A DNA stretch of 64,000 nucleotides from JAEUIA01 sp034440255 (lineage in GTDB: Bacteria; Planctomycetota; UBA1135; GCA-002686595). Where the stretch lies: contig JAWXBU010000157.1 of assembly GCA_034440255.1 (NCBI GenBank), forward strand, positions 4,972-68,971, in the 5' to 3' direction. Position 1 is the first letter of the stretch, and every line of letters begins with the position of its first letter. A program made the position numbers and the translations under genes. A model generated the notes under the pieces. It was not told where the DNA came from, did no database searches, and worked only from the letters and a program-made list of their open reading frames with translations. Below are positions 1-8,500 of the stretch, piece by piece.

Positions 1-2601
1 GCGGCGCAGTTGGTCGACGGCCGCATCGTCACGTTCGGCCGTGATGCAAGCCCGCTCGAGGACTTGATCGAAGACGTCGAGCCGCGCTGCGCGACCGAGC
101 GCGATCGCTTCGAAGCGCTCGAGGGTCGTCCAGCCGACTCGAACGAAGCCAAGCCTTTCCACGACGACGACATGGCGACGCTCGACGCCATTTTCGAGCG
201 CCTTTTGCCGGCGAATTTCGCCAAGTCGGGCGCTGCCCTCGCACAACCGACGTACCGACCGTCGCAGCATCAGGTCGCGCGCGAAGTCGCGAAGTCGCTC
301 GGCGCTGACGAACTGTTGCTCGTGCACGCGCCGACGGGCACGGGCAAGACGCTCGCGTATCTCGTGCCCGCGATGTTGTGGGCGAAGCGTCACGGCGTGC
401 GCGTCGGCGTCGCCACGTACACGCGCGCACTGCAAGAACAGGCGATGGATCGCGAAGTGCCGCGCGCGTTGTCGATGCTCGCAGCTGCAGGCATCTCTAC
501 GCCGACTTTCGTGACGGTATTGAAGGGACGCGACAACTACGTTTGCTGGCGCGCACTGAAGCACTCGACGCCTGAAGAAGATTCGGCGGAGGCATGGTTC
601 GCGTGGACGTACGTGGCCGTGTTCGCGATGACGGACGCCGACGCGGATCTCGATCGACTGCCGACGCGCTCGCCGATCGCGCTCGAATCGACGGAAGCCT
701 TCCAACGCGCGCTGCAGGCTGCGGTGCGTTCTGTTCGTGGGCTGACGGCGTGCTGCACTCGCGCTGAAGACAAGCGCACTTGCGCAGCAGAAGTAGCGCG
801 AAAACGAGCCGAAAAGAGCCACGTCGTGATCGTGAATCAAGCGTTCGCGCTCGCCCGACAAGAGTTCTTTCGCCACATCGTGTTCGATGAATGTGAACAC
901 TTGCACGAGCAAGCGCACAGCGCGTGGAGTCGCACGATCGGCTTCCGCGACGTGCGCAACGTGTTGGCGTTGATGCGTCAGCCCGGACGCGTGCATTCGC
1001 GTGCGTTGCTCGATCGGTTGAAGCGGTCGCTCTTGGAAGGCACGCCGTCGGGCGACGCACTCGATCTGACCATCGAAATGTGGACGGCACTCCGCTCGAG
1101 CGTCGACGTGCTCCACAAGGAAGTCGAAGCGTTCGAGACGTGGCGCAGCGCGACATTGAAGGAACGCGTCGATCGCGAAGAGCACTCGATGTTGCGGGAA
1201 TTCGTGCTCGAACACGGATCCGACGAGCTGGTTCAAGCGCGCGTCGACGTCGTGAAACGCGGCAACGCGCTCGATGCGCTGCTCGCGGCGCTCGTCGAGT
1301 ACGTCGATCAATTGCACTTGCGCAATTCGGGCGCGCTGCGGCGCGCGTTCGATCGATCTCGTTTCGAATTGAACGAGATCGTCGGCGTCATCGACGCGTG
1401 GATCCCGATCGAAGAGGGCAAAACGCGCTTTCGGCCGAGCACCTTCTACGACGTCGAGCGCGATCACCGCGGCGACGTGATCTTGGCTGCACGCGTGCTG
1501 CTCCCGAACGAGTTCTTGGGTCGCAACTACTACCCTGAGCTGAAGACGGGCGTGTTCATCTCGGCGACGACGTGGCTGCAAGACGGATTCTCGGCCGCGC
1601 GCGCGTACTTGGGTCTCGACCGCGCCGAACATCCGGCCGAGGACGAAGAACGCGCGCCGTCGAAAGTGCGCACGTTCCGTGCTCCCGACGTGTTCGATTA
1701 CAGCCGCGTCCTCGTCGCGATCCCGCGTGATGCGCCCGTCGTCGGGGCCGACAAGGGCAAGTTCCTCGAGTACGTGCGTCGGTTCGTGACGTATCTCGGC
1801 GAACGCACGAACGGCCGAATGCTCGTGCTGTTCACGAACTCGAGCGACGTCAAGAAGGTCGGCGAAGAGACGAGCGGCTTCTTCCGTGCGCGGCGCATTC
1901 CGCTGTGGTTCCAGAACATGGAGGGCAGTGCGAAGGAAGAGCTGTCCGACCTGTTCCGCTCGACGATCGATTCGATCCTCTTCGGCGTCGACACGTTCTG
2001 GTATGGCGCGGATTTCCCAGGCGAAACCCTCGAATACCTCGTGATCGTGCGTCTGCCGTACGGCGTCCCCGATCGCTATCACCACGCTCAATGCGCGACG
2101 ATCGGGTTGAACGAACAGCGTCGACAGATCTACGTGCCGCGCGCGCTCGCGAAGTTTCGCCAGGGTTTCGGACGCTTGATGCGGCGCGAGAGCGACCGTG
2201 GCTGCGTGTTCGTGCTGGACGGGCGCATCGGCGATCCGCGTCATCGCTTTTTTCTGCGTGAGTTGCCGATCGAGCGTTCGTTCGACGTCGGCACTTCGTC
2301 CGAGCCCGAGACGAAGGGCGCGCGGCTCGTACGCGGCGACACCGATCATTGTGTGCACGAAGCGCTGGCGCACATGCACTTGCTAGCCGACGTGAAGCGA
2401 CGCGGGCTCGACTCGAGCTTTCACTCCGAGGGCAGGCCGTTGCGCGGACACGAAGACGAGTCGATGGAGCACGGATCGTCGCGCGCTCGCTCTGATTCCG
2501 ACGCGGCAAGTGAAGCTCCGCCGGCTCAACCGAAGCCCACGCGCCGCCGCGAACCGCCAACTGGGCCGATCGACATCTCACGAGAGGACTTGCCGTTTTG
2601 A
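1..2601 (+). CDS. DinG/XPD-family ATP-dependent helicase, 5' end outside window
   Basis: Superfamily 2 DNA helicase of the Fe-S-bearing DinG/XPD type, expected to unwind DNA 5'-3' during repair or removal of R-loops. Counting residues from a TTG at position 10, a Walker A motif APTGTGKT lies near residue 108 and a DEAH-like box DECEH near 293. Cysteines in CWRA, ACC and TCAAE between them match the usual Fe-S ligands. A C-terminal helicase domain and a charged, Pro-rich tail follow. The frame is open to base 1, and about 80 residues precede the helicase fold without matching it. I infer that an upstream domain is missing, possibly the 3'-5' exonuclease often fused to DinG in other phyla. The stop overlaps the start of prmA (TTGA), so the two are probably co-translated. 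Confidence 0.85.
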   Translation, partial: AAQLVDGRIVTFGRDASPLEDLIEDVEPRCATERDRFEALEGRPADSNEAKPFHDDDMATLDAIFERLLPANFAKSGAALAQPTYRPSQHQVAREVAKSLGADELLLVHAPTGTGKTLAYLVPAMLWAKRHGVRVGVATYTRALQEQAMDREVPRALSMLAAAGISTPTFVTVLKGRDNYVCWRALKHSTPEEDSAEAWFAWTYVAVFAMTDADADLDRLPTRSPIALESTEAFQRALQAAVRSVRGLTACCTRAEDKRTCAAEVARKRAEKSHVVIVNQAFALARQEFFRHIVFDECEHLHEQAHSAWSRTIGFRDVRNVLALMRQPGRVHSRALLDRLKRSLLEGTPSGDALDLTIEMWTALRSSVDVLHKEVEAFETWRSATLKERVDREEHSMLREFVLEHGSDELVQARVDVVKRGNALDALLAALVEYVDQLHLRNSGALRRAFDRSRFELNEIVGVIDAWIPIEEGKTRFRPSTFYDVERDHRGDVILAARVLLPNEFLGRNYYPELKTGVFISATTWLQDGFSAARAYLGLDRAEHPAEDEERAPSKVRTFRAPDVFDYSRVLVAIPRDAPVVGADKGKFLEYVRRFVTYLGERTNGRMLVLFTNSSDVKKVGEETSGFFRARRIPLWFQNMEGSAKEELSDLFRSTIDSILFGVDTFWYGADFPGETLEYLVIVRLPYGVPDRYHHAQCATIGLNEQRRQIYVPRALAKFRQGFGRLMRRESDRGCVFVLDGRIGDPRHRFFLRELPIERSFDVGTSSEPETKGARLVRGDTDHCVHEALAHMHLLADVKRRGLDSSFHSEGRPLRGHEDESMEHGSSRARSDSDAASEAPPAQPKPTRRREPPTGPIDISREDLPF

Positions 2602-3518
2602 ACGAAACGCCGCGTTGGATCGAAGTGCGCGTGCTGGCGCCGATCGGTTGGTGTGAATTCGTCGCCGAGCACCTGGCGATCGGGCCCTGCACATCGGTCG
2701 TGTTCGGTCGTCCGTCGCTCGCGACGGATGCTGCGCCGGACGGATTCGATTTCGTGCGTACGTTCATACCGTCGCACGCGGATTCGCCGGGCGTGCGCGA
2801 GGAGATCGAAGCGGTGATGCGCTCGCTACCTGAACTCACAGGCGTCGACGAGTTGCATTCGCTCACGCTCGAGTTCCGACCCTTGCCGCCCGAGGACTAC
2901 GCGACGTCGTGGAAAAAGAGTTGGAAGCCTTTCCGTGTCGGCCGTTTGTGCGTTCTCGCGCCGTGGAGCGAATCGAAGCCGCGCGCGAGCGACATCGTGA
3001 TGCACCTCGAACCCGGCGGCGCGTTCGGCTCGGGTCGCCATGCGACGACTCGGACGTGCATGAAAGTCTTGCTCGAGCGTATCCGCGGCGGTGAGCGCGT
3101 GCTCGACGCCGGCTCGGGCTCGGGCATTCTCGGCGTGACCGCTGCTTTGTGCGGAGCCGGATCCGTGCTCGGCTTCGACGTCGATCCGAATGCGGAGCCG
3201 TATGCGAACGAACTCGCCGTGAACAACGGTGTGGCGAATGTCTGCCGATTCAAGTCAGCCGGTTTCGAGGCGATTGTCGGTACGCGAGGCGGATGGGACG
3301 TCGTGCTCGCCAACATCTATTCGGACATCATTCAAGCGCATGCGACGACGTTGCGTGACGCACTCTCACCGAACGGCTGGTTCGCGTTCAGCGGTTGTCC
3401 GAATCATCACGCCGATGCGACGCGCGCTGCGATTCGAAGTGCCGGCCTCTCTATCGATGAAGAACGCGTCCGAGGTCGCTGGCACACGTTCGTGGGGCGT
3501 CTCTCGAGCAATGAGTAG
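2598..3518 (+). CDS. prmA: Ribosomal protein L11 methyltransferase PrmA
   Basis: SAM-dependent methyltransferase that trimethylates ribosomal protein L11. The 306 residues match the usual PrmA length. An N-terminal substrate-recognition domain is followed by the EDYATSWKKSWKP and PGGAFGSGRHATT signatures, then the SAM loop LDAGSGSGILG and the acidic FDVDP motif. A further LANIYSDII stands where PrmA has its NI-containing catalytic motif. It starts at TTG inside the stop region of the upstream helicase (4-nt overlap), and that coupling is why I prefer this start. A hairpin overlaps the stop codon, and two stronger ones follow before the convergent lipoprotein gene. Confidence 0.9.
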   Translation: MNETPRWIEVRVLAPIGWCEFVAEHLAIGPCTSVVFGRPSLATDAAPDGFDFVRTFIPSHADSPGVREEIEAVMRSLPELTGVDELHSLTLEFRPLPPEDYATSWKKSWKPFRVGRLCVLAPWSESKPRASDIVMHLEPGGAFGSGRHATTRTCMKVLLERIRGGERVLDAGSGSGILGVTAALCGAGSVLGFDVDPNAEPYANELAVNNGVANVCRFKSAGFEAIVGTRGGWDVVLANIYSDIIQAHATTLRDALSPNGWFAFSGCPNHHADATRAAIRSAGLSIDEERVRGRWHTFVGRLSSNE

Positions 3519-3544
3519 AAGCACGAGCGCGGCACTGTGCTTCT
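3517..3544 (+). terminator. Hairpin at the prmA stop codon
   Basis: AGAAGCAC (3517-3524) pairs perfectly with GTGCTTCT (3537-3544) across a 12-nt loop. A pyrimidine-rich run TTCTCTC follows rather than a clean U tract, so this is a weak terminator candidate. It overlaps the TAG stop codon of prmA. Confidence 0.35.
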
Positions 3545-3655
3545 TCTCTCATTCGCCGCCCGAACCCAGCTCGAGCACGAGCAAGGACTCGAACAGAGAT
3601 GCGTTGTGCGGCGACTGCGCGCCCATGAGTGCGCTCGTCATCCCTGAGTGAGCGT

Positions 3656-3711
3656 GTCAGTGCCACACTGACTTCGGAATGGACGCGGCACACGTTGCAT
3701 CGTCCATTCCG
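3656..3711. terminator. Tandem strong hairpins between convergent genes
   Basis: Two perfect stem-loops lie side by side. GTCAGTG/CACTGAC (3656-3662 and 3666-3672) has a 3-nt loop. CGGAATGGACG/CGTCCATTCCG (3675-3685 and 3701-3711) has an 11-bp stem and a 15-nt loop. They sit between prmA (+) and the lipoprotein gene ending at 3762 (-). There is no U tract, so a Rho-independent terminator is not proved. Position and symmetry fit a bidirectional transcription stop. The remainder of 3519-3761 shows nothing else. Confidence 0.5.
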
Positions 3712-3761
3712 TGTGTGCGCTCCATCGAGTCGGACGCACGGCCGATGCGCCCCATCACTGC

Positions 3762-4823
3762 CTACTTCGGCGAAGCGTTCGCGCGTCGGCGAATAGCCAC
3801 TGCGGTTTCGAGCAGACTCTTGCGCATCCCGGCATCGACGGCAGCACCGGCGGCGAGCGATTCGAGCGCGAGAGCGTGGCGTTCCACTCCGTACTCGCGC
3901 ACGCTTCTCAGCGACGATTCGCGCGTGTGTGAGTCGCTGCGCGCTTCGAACAGTTGGAGCAGCGTATCGGCGACCCTGGGTTGCAACGCGGTCGGAACCC
4001 CTTGCGCCAAACCCCACAGCGCGCGACCGCTGTTGTTCACGTCCCCATCGGACAGCGCGGCGATCAGGCGATCGATCACGGCCTCCGACTTGTCGCGCAA
4101 CGTCGACAACCCGAAGTAGATCGCGTCGTGTGCATTCCCGAGGTCTGCGCCATTCGACATGTCGAGCAGACGCTTCTCGATCGCCGGCGAAACGTGCGTT
4201 CCCCACAGCCCTGAGAACGATTGCCGTACGTCGCGACGGTCGTCGCTCGAGATCAGCTTCAGCACTGCGTCGCCGGCAGGACCGATGAGCTCGCCGTCGC
4301 TGAACGTCGCGATCACGTGCACCCACTGCGGCCGCTGAGCTGCATGCACGTCCGAGGACGCCGACAGAATCCGCTCCAGATCGCCTGGTTCGCGACCGAC
4401 TGCGTCGAGGGCGTACATCGCCGCCAGCTGCATCGATCCGTCCTTTGCCGTCAGGTGCGGCAGCACGAGTTCTCGAAACGAGTTCTTCTCGAATGTGGCA
4501 CTGCGGAGTTGATTGAGCGCGATCAGACCGGCGTGAGCTGGCACGGGATCCGCGCTCTGCAGCGCTGTACGTACCGCCGCGATCGCCGCGTCGCGCTTCG
4601 CTACGTCTCGAATTTGAAGACCGTCGTCGATCCACGGCTTCGCGAGTTCGAACGCAGCTTGGTTGGATGCGGGTGCGGCACGCCGCTCGGGAAGCTCGGG
4701 CTTGGGCGTCACCGGTTTCGTCGGCGTAGCCTCGACGGAAACGAACGTTTCGGCCTGACGTGAATTCGAACTCTGACACGCGACGGTCGATGCACACAGC
4801 AAAAGCAGGCAGAGCTTCTTCAT
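3762..4823 (-). CDS. HEAT-like repeat lipoprotein
   Basis: Unrecognised secreted protein of 353 residues. It starts with two Lys and a Leu-rich stretch ending in VAC (Cys16), a lipoprotein-like signal peptide although the residue at -3 is not the canonical Leu. After a Pro/Lys-rich linker (about 25-50) the protein is all-helical. Its spaced motifs, such as AHAGLIALNQL, QLAAMYALDAVG and NSGRALWGLAQG, resemble HEAT/PBS repeats, which usually serve as protein-binding scaffolds. It is probably anchored to a membrane and periplasmic. The gene diverges from the glycosyltransferase at 4872 and converges on prmA. No catalytic residues are evident. Confidence 0.6.
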   Translation of the reverse strand: MKKLCLLLLCASTVACQSSNSRQAETFVSVEATPTKPVTPKPELPERRAAPASNQAAFELAKPWIDDGLQIRDVAKRDAAIAAVRTALQSADPVPAHAGLIALNQLRSATFEKNSFRELVLPHLTAKDGSMQLAAMYALDAVGREPGDLERILSASSDVHAAQRPQWVHVIATFSDGELIGPAGDAVLKLISSDDRRDVRQSFSGLWGTHVSPAIEKRLLDMSNGADLGNAHDAIYFGLSTLRDKSEAVIDRLIAALSDGDVNNSGRALWGLAQGVPTALQPRVADTLLQLFEARSDSHTRESSLRSVREYGVERHALALESLAAGAAVDAGMRKSLLETAVAIRRRANASPK

Positions 4824-4871
4824 CGTTGGCCTCCGAATGCCGAAAGAATGGCTCGCAACCGATGCGACACC

Positions 4872-6167
4872 ATGAGCGCAAGTCTAACCAACCTCGAATC
4901 GACCGGCGATCCGCGTGCGCAGATCATGCAGTCCGGAGCGGAGGACGAACGCGCACGCTCGTTCGGTACTCTGCCCCGATTGAAGATCCTGTTCCTCTCG
5001 CAGCGCGTCCCCTATCCGCCGAATCGCGGGGACAAGATCACGACATGGAGACTCGTCGAGCGCATGAAGCGCAATCACGACGTGCACATCGTGGCGTTCG
5101 CCCACGACGAAGCAGACGTCGAGTCAGCGAACAAGTTGCGTGAGATGGGATTTCCGACGACTGTCATTCCCTACCGTGACAGATGGGCGAAGCTAACGTC
5201 GCTTCCGCTGCTCGCGACGAGCACTGCTTTGACGCTAGGTGTCTATGGATCGAAGGCGCTGCAAGCCGTCGTCGACCGCGAGATCGTCGACTGCGACATG
5301 GCGTATGCGTACTCCTCGTCGATGGGTGCGTTCCTGGAGAAGCACGCATCCACGCCGCGCGTCATGCATTTCGGCGAACTCGACAGCGACAAGTGGCGCC
5401 AATACGGTGAACGCACGCGTTTTCCGATGAGCTGGGTCTATCGCCGCGAGCAGCGCACGCTTCTCGCATTCGAGCAACGTATCGCGCGATCCTTCACGGA
5501 CAACGTCTTGTGCACACCGCTCGAACAGGCTGTTTTCGAGCGCGAAATCACCGGCGCGCGCTCGACCGTCCTGCGCAACGGTGTCGACCTCGACTACTTC
5601 TCGCCGCGCCCGGCCGCTCGCGAAGCAGCTCATATCGTCTTCACCGGCGTGATGAACTACTTCCCGAACAGCGACGGATGCGTTTGGTTCGTCAACGAGA
5701 TCCTGCCGCTCGTTCGACGCGAACATCCCACTGCTCGCTTCACGATCATCGGTTCACAGCCGACCCCCGAAGTGACGCAACTGACGAAGATCGACGGCGT
5801 GGCCGTCACAGGATTCGTGACGGACACGCGTGATTTCATCGCGCGTGGCGCCGTGTCCGTCGCTCCGCTGCGCATCGCGCGCGGAATCCAAAACAAAGTG
5901 CTCGAAGCCATGGCCATGGGATTGCCGGTTGTCGGGACAACTTGCGCGACCCAAGGCGTCGACGGAATGGCTGGTCGCGATTACATCGTGAGCGACGACG
6001 CGACGGGATTCGCGCGAGCGGTGAGTTCGCTCCTCGCCGATCCGGACGTTTCCGCGGCACTGGGTTCTCGCGCGCGCTCGTTCGTCGAAGCCAACTACGA
6101 TTGGGATGTGGTGTTCGAGCCGCTCGACCAGATCATCGAACGCTGTAGATCGTTGCGCGCTCGGTGA
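4872..6167 (+). CDS. TIGR03087-like sugar transferase (GT4 type)
   Basis: Glycosyltransferase resembling the TIGR03087 group, known from PEP-CTERM/EpsH exopolysaccharide loci. The GT-B fold is visible: an N-terminal LFLSQRVPYPPNRGDKI motif, the characteristic VMHFGELDSDKWRQYGERT region, and a C-terminal nucleotide-sugar site with VFTGVMNYFPN, FTIIGSQPTPEV and ARGIQNKVLEAMAMGLPVV. The E of KVLEAMA is the usual donor-binding acid. An ATG at 4872 is used. ATG 4926 is also possible, since homology only begins near residue 35. No other exopolysaccharide or exosortase gene lies nearby, so the pathway cannot be assigned from context. Confidence 0.75.
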   Translation: MSASLTNLESTGDPRAQIMQSGAEDERARSFGTLPRLKILFLSQRVPYPPNRGDKITTWRLVERMKRNHDVHIVAFAHDEADVESANKLREMGFPTTVIPYRDRWAKLTSLPLLATSTALTLGVYGSKALQAVVDREIVDCDMAYAYSSSMGAFLEKHASTPRVMHFGELDSDKWRQYGERTRFPMSWVYRREQRTLLAFEQRIARSFTDNVLCTPLEQAVFEREITGARSTVLRNGVDLDYFSPRPAAREAAHIVFTGVMNYFPNSDGCVWFVNEILPLVRREHPTARFTIIGSQPTPEVTQLTKIDGVAVTGFVTDTRDFIARGAVSVAPLRIARGIQNKVLEAMAMGLPVVGTTCATQGVDGMAGRDYIVSDDATGFARAVSSLLADPDVSAALGSRARSFVEANYDWDVVFEPLDQIIERCRSLRAR

Positions 6168-6204
6168 GCGGGATTCTCGGGGCGGAGAACTACCCCATTG
6201 CCCT

Positions 6205-7527
6205 ATGAATTCATTTCCGTCTTGGGGCGTCCGCGCTTCAGACATGCTCGACGCGCAGTCGAGAAATGCGGGTCGCATTCCAGAACCCGGAACCGAACGC
6301 AGCCCACCCTCGATGAGTCACGCACAGATTGCCCGCCAAGCCATCGTCGACCGCAATGTGGAGGTGCGCGCTTACGAGCTGCTGTTCCGACGCGGAACCG
6401 AGAATGCGGCCGGCACCTTCGACGGCGACACTGCGACCGCCACGGTTGCGATGAACACTCTGCTCGAGCTCGGACTCTACACCGTTGCAGGCGAGCATCC
6501 TGTGTTCGTCAATCTGACGCGCGCGTTCTTCGTCGACGATTTGTACACAGCGCTCCCGCACGAACGCGTCGTGCTCGAAGTCCTCGAGGACATCGAGCCC
6601 GACTACGAGTTCATAGCGGCCTTGTCGCGCGCCAAATGCCGCGGCTATCGCCTCGCGCTCGACGACTACGTGCACAGTGAGCACAAGCGCCCCCTGGTCG
6701 ATTTGGCCGACGTCATCAAGGTCGACGCGGCATTGATGGACGATGACGAGCTCCGGCGACACGTCTCGATTCTTCGTCGGCCTGGGCTGCAGCTCCTGGC
6801 TGAGAAGATCGAAACACGCGAGCGATTCAAAGTTGCTTGGGACGCGGGCTACGACCTGTTCCAGGGTTGGTTCTATGCCCAGCCCGATGTCATGAAGCGC
6901 AAGAAGCTGGCGGCCAATCGCGCTTCGCTCATGCAGATCTTGGCTGCACTCGAGGATCCGACAGCGGACTTCGAGAAGATCGGCGCGTTAATCCAGCGTG
7001 ATTTGGCACTCAGTCACAAGCTGCTGCGCTATGTGAACTCGGCGGCACTCTCGCTGGCTCAGCGTGTCGACTCGGTGCGCCATGCCTGTACGTTGCTGGG
7101 AATCGATCGCGTGCGGTCGATAGCACGGCTCCTGTTGCTCTCGGAAGTGACCGACAAGCCGCGCGAACTCATGTTGAATGCGCTCAGTCGCGCCCGCCTG
7201 TGCCAACTCTTGGCCGGTCGCGGATCCGCCAAGGACGATCAGAAGTACTTCACCGTCGGCTTATTTTCACTACTCGACGTGTACTTGGACACGACGATGG
7301 AAACGCTCTTGAAGGAGATGCCGCTCTCGGACGAGATCAAAGCGGCTCTGCTGGAGCACCGCGGGCATGCTGGTTCCGCTCTGGATGTTGCGGTCGCCTG
7401 TGAACGCGCCGATTGGAACGGCATCGAGAATTCGAGTCTGTCTCCAGCGGAACTGCAAAAGCTGTACGTCAGTGCGCTCAACTGGACGCTGCAGGTCGAG
7501 CAGTCTCTGGTTGGGATGAAGCGCTGA
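6205..7527 (+). CDS. EAL-like/HDOD signalling protein (YuxH type)
   Basis: Two-domain signalling protein of 440 residues. The N-terminal EAL-like domain (about 38-235) starts with IARQAIVDRNVEVRAYELLFR and keeps VLEVLED, LALDDY and IKVDAAL. The EAL triad itself is replaced, as in YuxH-type proteins, so c-di-GMP hydrolysis is unlikely. The HDOD domain (about 240-420), with LSHKLLRYVNSAAL and a DRVRSIARLLLLSE segment, is a metal-lacking HD relative linked to signalling and stress control. I use ATG 6205, with a GGCGGAG 17 nt upstream. ATG 6313 would remove a 36-residue unmatched leader and is a real alternative. The gene stands alone. Confidence 0.75.
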   Translation: MNSFPSWGVRASDMLDAQSRNAGRIPEPGTERSPPSMSHAQIARQAIVDRNVEVRAYELLFRRGTENAAGTFDGDTATATVAMNTLLELGLYTVAGEHPVFVNLTRAFFVDDLYTALPHERVVLEVLEDIEPDYEFIAALSRAKCRGYRLALDDYVHSEHKRPLVDLADVIKVDAALMDDDELRRHVSILRRPGLQLLAEKIETRERFKVAWDAGYDLFQGWFYAQPDVMKRKKLAANRASLMQILAALEDPTADFEKIGALIQRDLALSHKLLRYVNSAALSLAQRVDSVRHACTLLGIDRVRSIARLLLLSEVTDKPRELMLNALSRARLCQLLAGRGSAKDDQKYFTVGLFSLLDVYLDTTMETLLKEMPLSDEIKAALLEHRGHAGSALDVAVACERADWNGIENSSLSPAELQKLYVSALNWTLQVEQSLVGMKR

Positions 7528-7663
7528 TCACGACGGACTCACGAGTGGGTCGGTGATTCACCAATTCGACTTGCTGAGCGACGAAGGTCGAGCGGCCGCA
7601 TGACGGTCCTCCGTGACCGAGCAACCGCATACGAAGCGATGAAGCGCGTGCCCGGCGGCGTTT

Positions 7664-7804
7664 TCAGCGCTTCGTCGCCCGACACGCGTCACTGCAATAC
7701 TTGACTTCGGCCCAGACGCGAACCCACTTCTTGCGCCAACGGAAGGGCCGACCGCACACCGCGCAGACCTTGGTCGGCAGGTCCTTCTTCTTGACTCCGC
7801 GCAC
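7664..7804 (-). CDS. DUF2256 small zinc-ribbon-like protein
   Basis: A 46-residue protein that short-gene filters would miss. It contains KKKDLPTKVCAVCGRPF, then WRKKWVRVWAEVKYCSDACR, the whole DUF2256 signature: two CxxC-like pairs (C14/C17 and C37/C41) around a basic Trp-rich segment. The function of the family is unknown; members often sit beside cryptochrome/photolyase genes, but none is present here. GTG 7804 is the only usable in-frame start before the upstream TGA. I see no strong ribosome binding site. It lies alone between the HDOD gene and the selenoprotein candidate. Confidence 0.8.
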   Translation of the reverse strand: MRGVKKKDLPTKVCAVCGRPFRWRKKWVRVWAEVKYCSDACRATKR

Positions 7805-7939
7805 GCTTCGAAGTGTTTGGTCCGGGGATCGGCCGATGCTCGTTCACGAATTCGGCGTCCAGGGATGAGCCATAGACGTATCGATTGGGGTTCCGCCTAC
7901 CTACGCTTCGAGTCGGCCGTCGGATGCGAGGATTCGCCC

Positions 7940-8500
7940 ATGACCAGTCTCATCTCAGTGCACGAGCCGGTGTCCGCAGCCGTGCTCGATCTTCCCATCG
8001 CGGGCGTGCGCTTGAGCGGGCGAACTCTGCGCGAGGAGCTCCAAGGTTCGGTGTGCCTGCTCGTCTTTCTCCGTCATTTCGGTTGAACGTTTTGCCGCGA
8101 ACTCGTTCGCGACCTGCGCCGTGCGCGCGGGTGGATCGATGGAATGCCTCGCTCCTTGTTCATCACGATGGGAACAGTAGAGCAGTGCGAGCACTTCTTC
8201 GCTCGCTTCGACGACGAAGCCAGAGCGATAGCGGATCCCACTGCGGCCTTGTACGGTGCGTTCGGACTGGAGCGCGCGACACTGAGTCGTTTGCTCGCAC
8301 CGAATGTGGTCGCTGCGGGGTTGCTCGCGACACTCAAGGGCAATTTCGTCGGCATTCCGGTGGGTGACATCATGCGCATGCCGGGGACTTTCCTCGTCAA
8401 AGACGACATCATTCGGTGGAAGTTCATCGGAGAGCACGCTGGCGATCATCCCGACCTCGACGTTGTTGCTCAGCGGGCGAGTGAAATGAGAACAGCATGA
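7940..8500 (+). CDS. Peroxiredoxin-like protein, probable selenoprotein (TGA = Sec49)
   Basis: AhpC/TSA_2-type thioredoxin-fold protein read through one in-frame TGA (8084-8086), giving 186 residues. Before the TGA comes CLLVFLRHFG and after it TFCRELVRDLRRARG. Relatives have Cys at exactly this place (HFGCxxCRE), so the predicted redox motif is U49-T-F-C52. The downstream frame stays open and family-like for 138 codons (PRSLFITMGT, FLVKDDIIRWKFIGEH), with no other stop or frameshift. A hairpin lies 9-25 nt after the TGA, the range expected for a bacterial SECIS. ATG 7940 gives the family's N-terminal length. The last codons overlap the next gene (ATGA). The alternative is a nonsense mutation or sequencing error; no selA, selB, selC or selD lies in the window to confirm the machinery. 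Confidence 0.75.
8096..8111 (+). promoter_or_regulatory. Candidate bacterial SECIS hairpin
   Basis: CGCGAAC (8096-8102) pairs with GTTCGCG (8105-8111) just downstream of the in-frame TGA at 8084-8086. The apex lies about 17-20 nt after the TGA, within the short distance used by SelB-dependent bacterial SECIS elements. With the innermost pairs open, the loop is CUCG or ACUCGU and includes a G. It is read as coding sequence (CRELVR), as expected for a bacterial element. Loop identity is not enough to prove SelB binding. Confidence 0.5.

Noticed and set aside
4848..4871. Earlier ATG start for the sugar transferase
   Set aside because: The extra eight residues add no homology, and ATG 4872 is already upstream of the conserved start.
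7817..8086. Separate short gene ending at the TGA at 8084-8086
   Set aside because: The family homology continues through the TGA in the same frame, so this is the front half of one gene rather than a separate protein.
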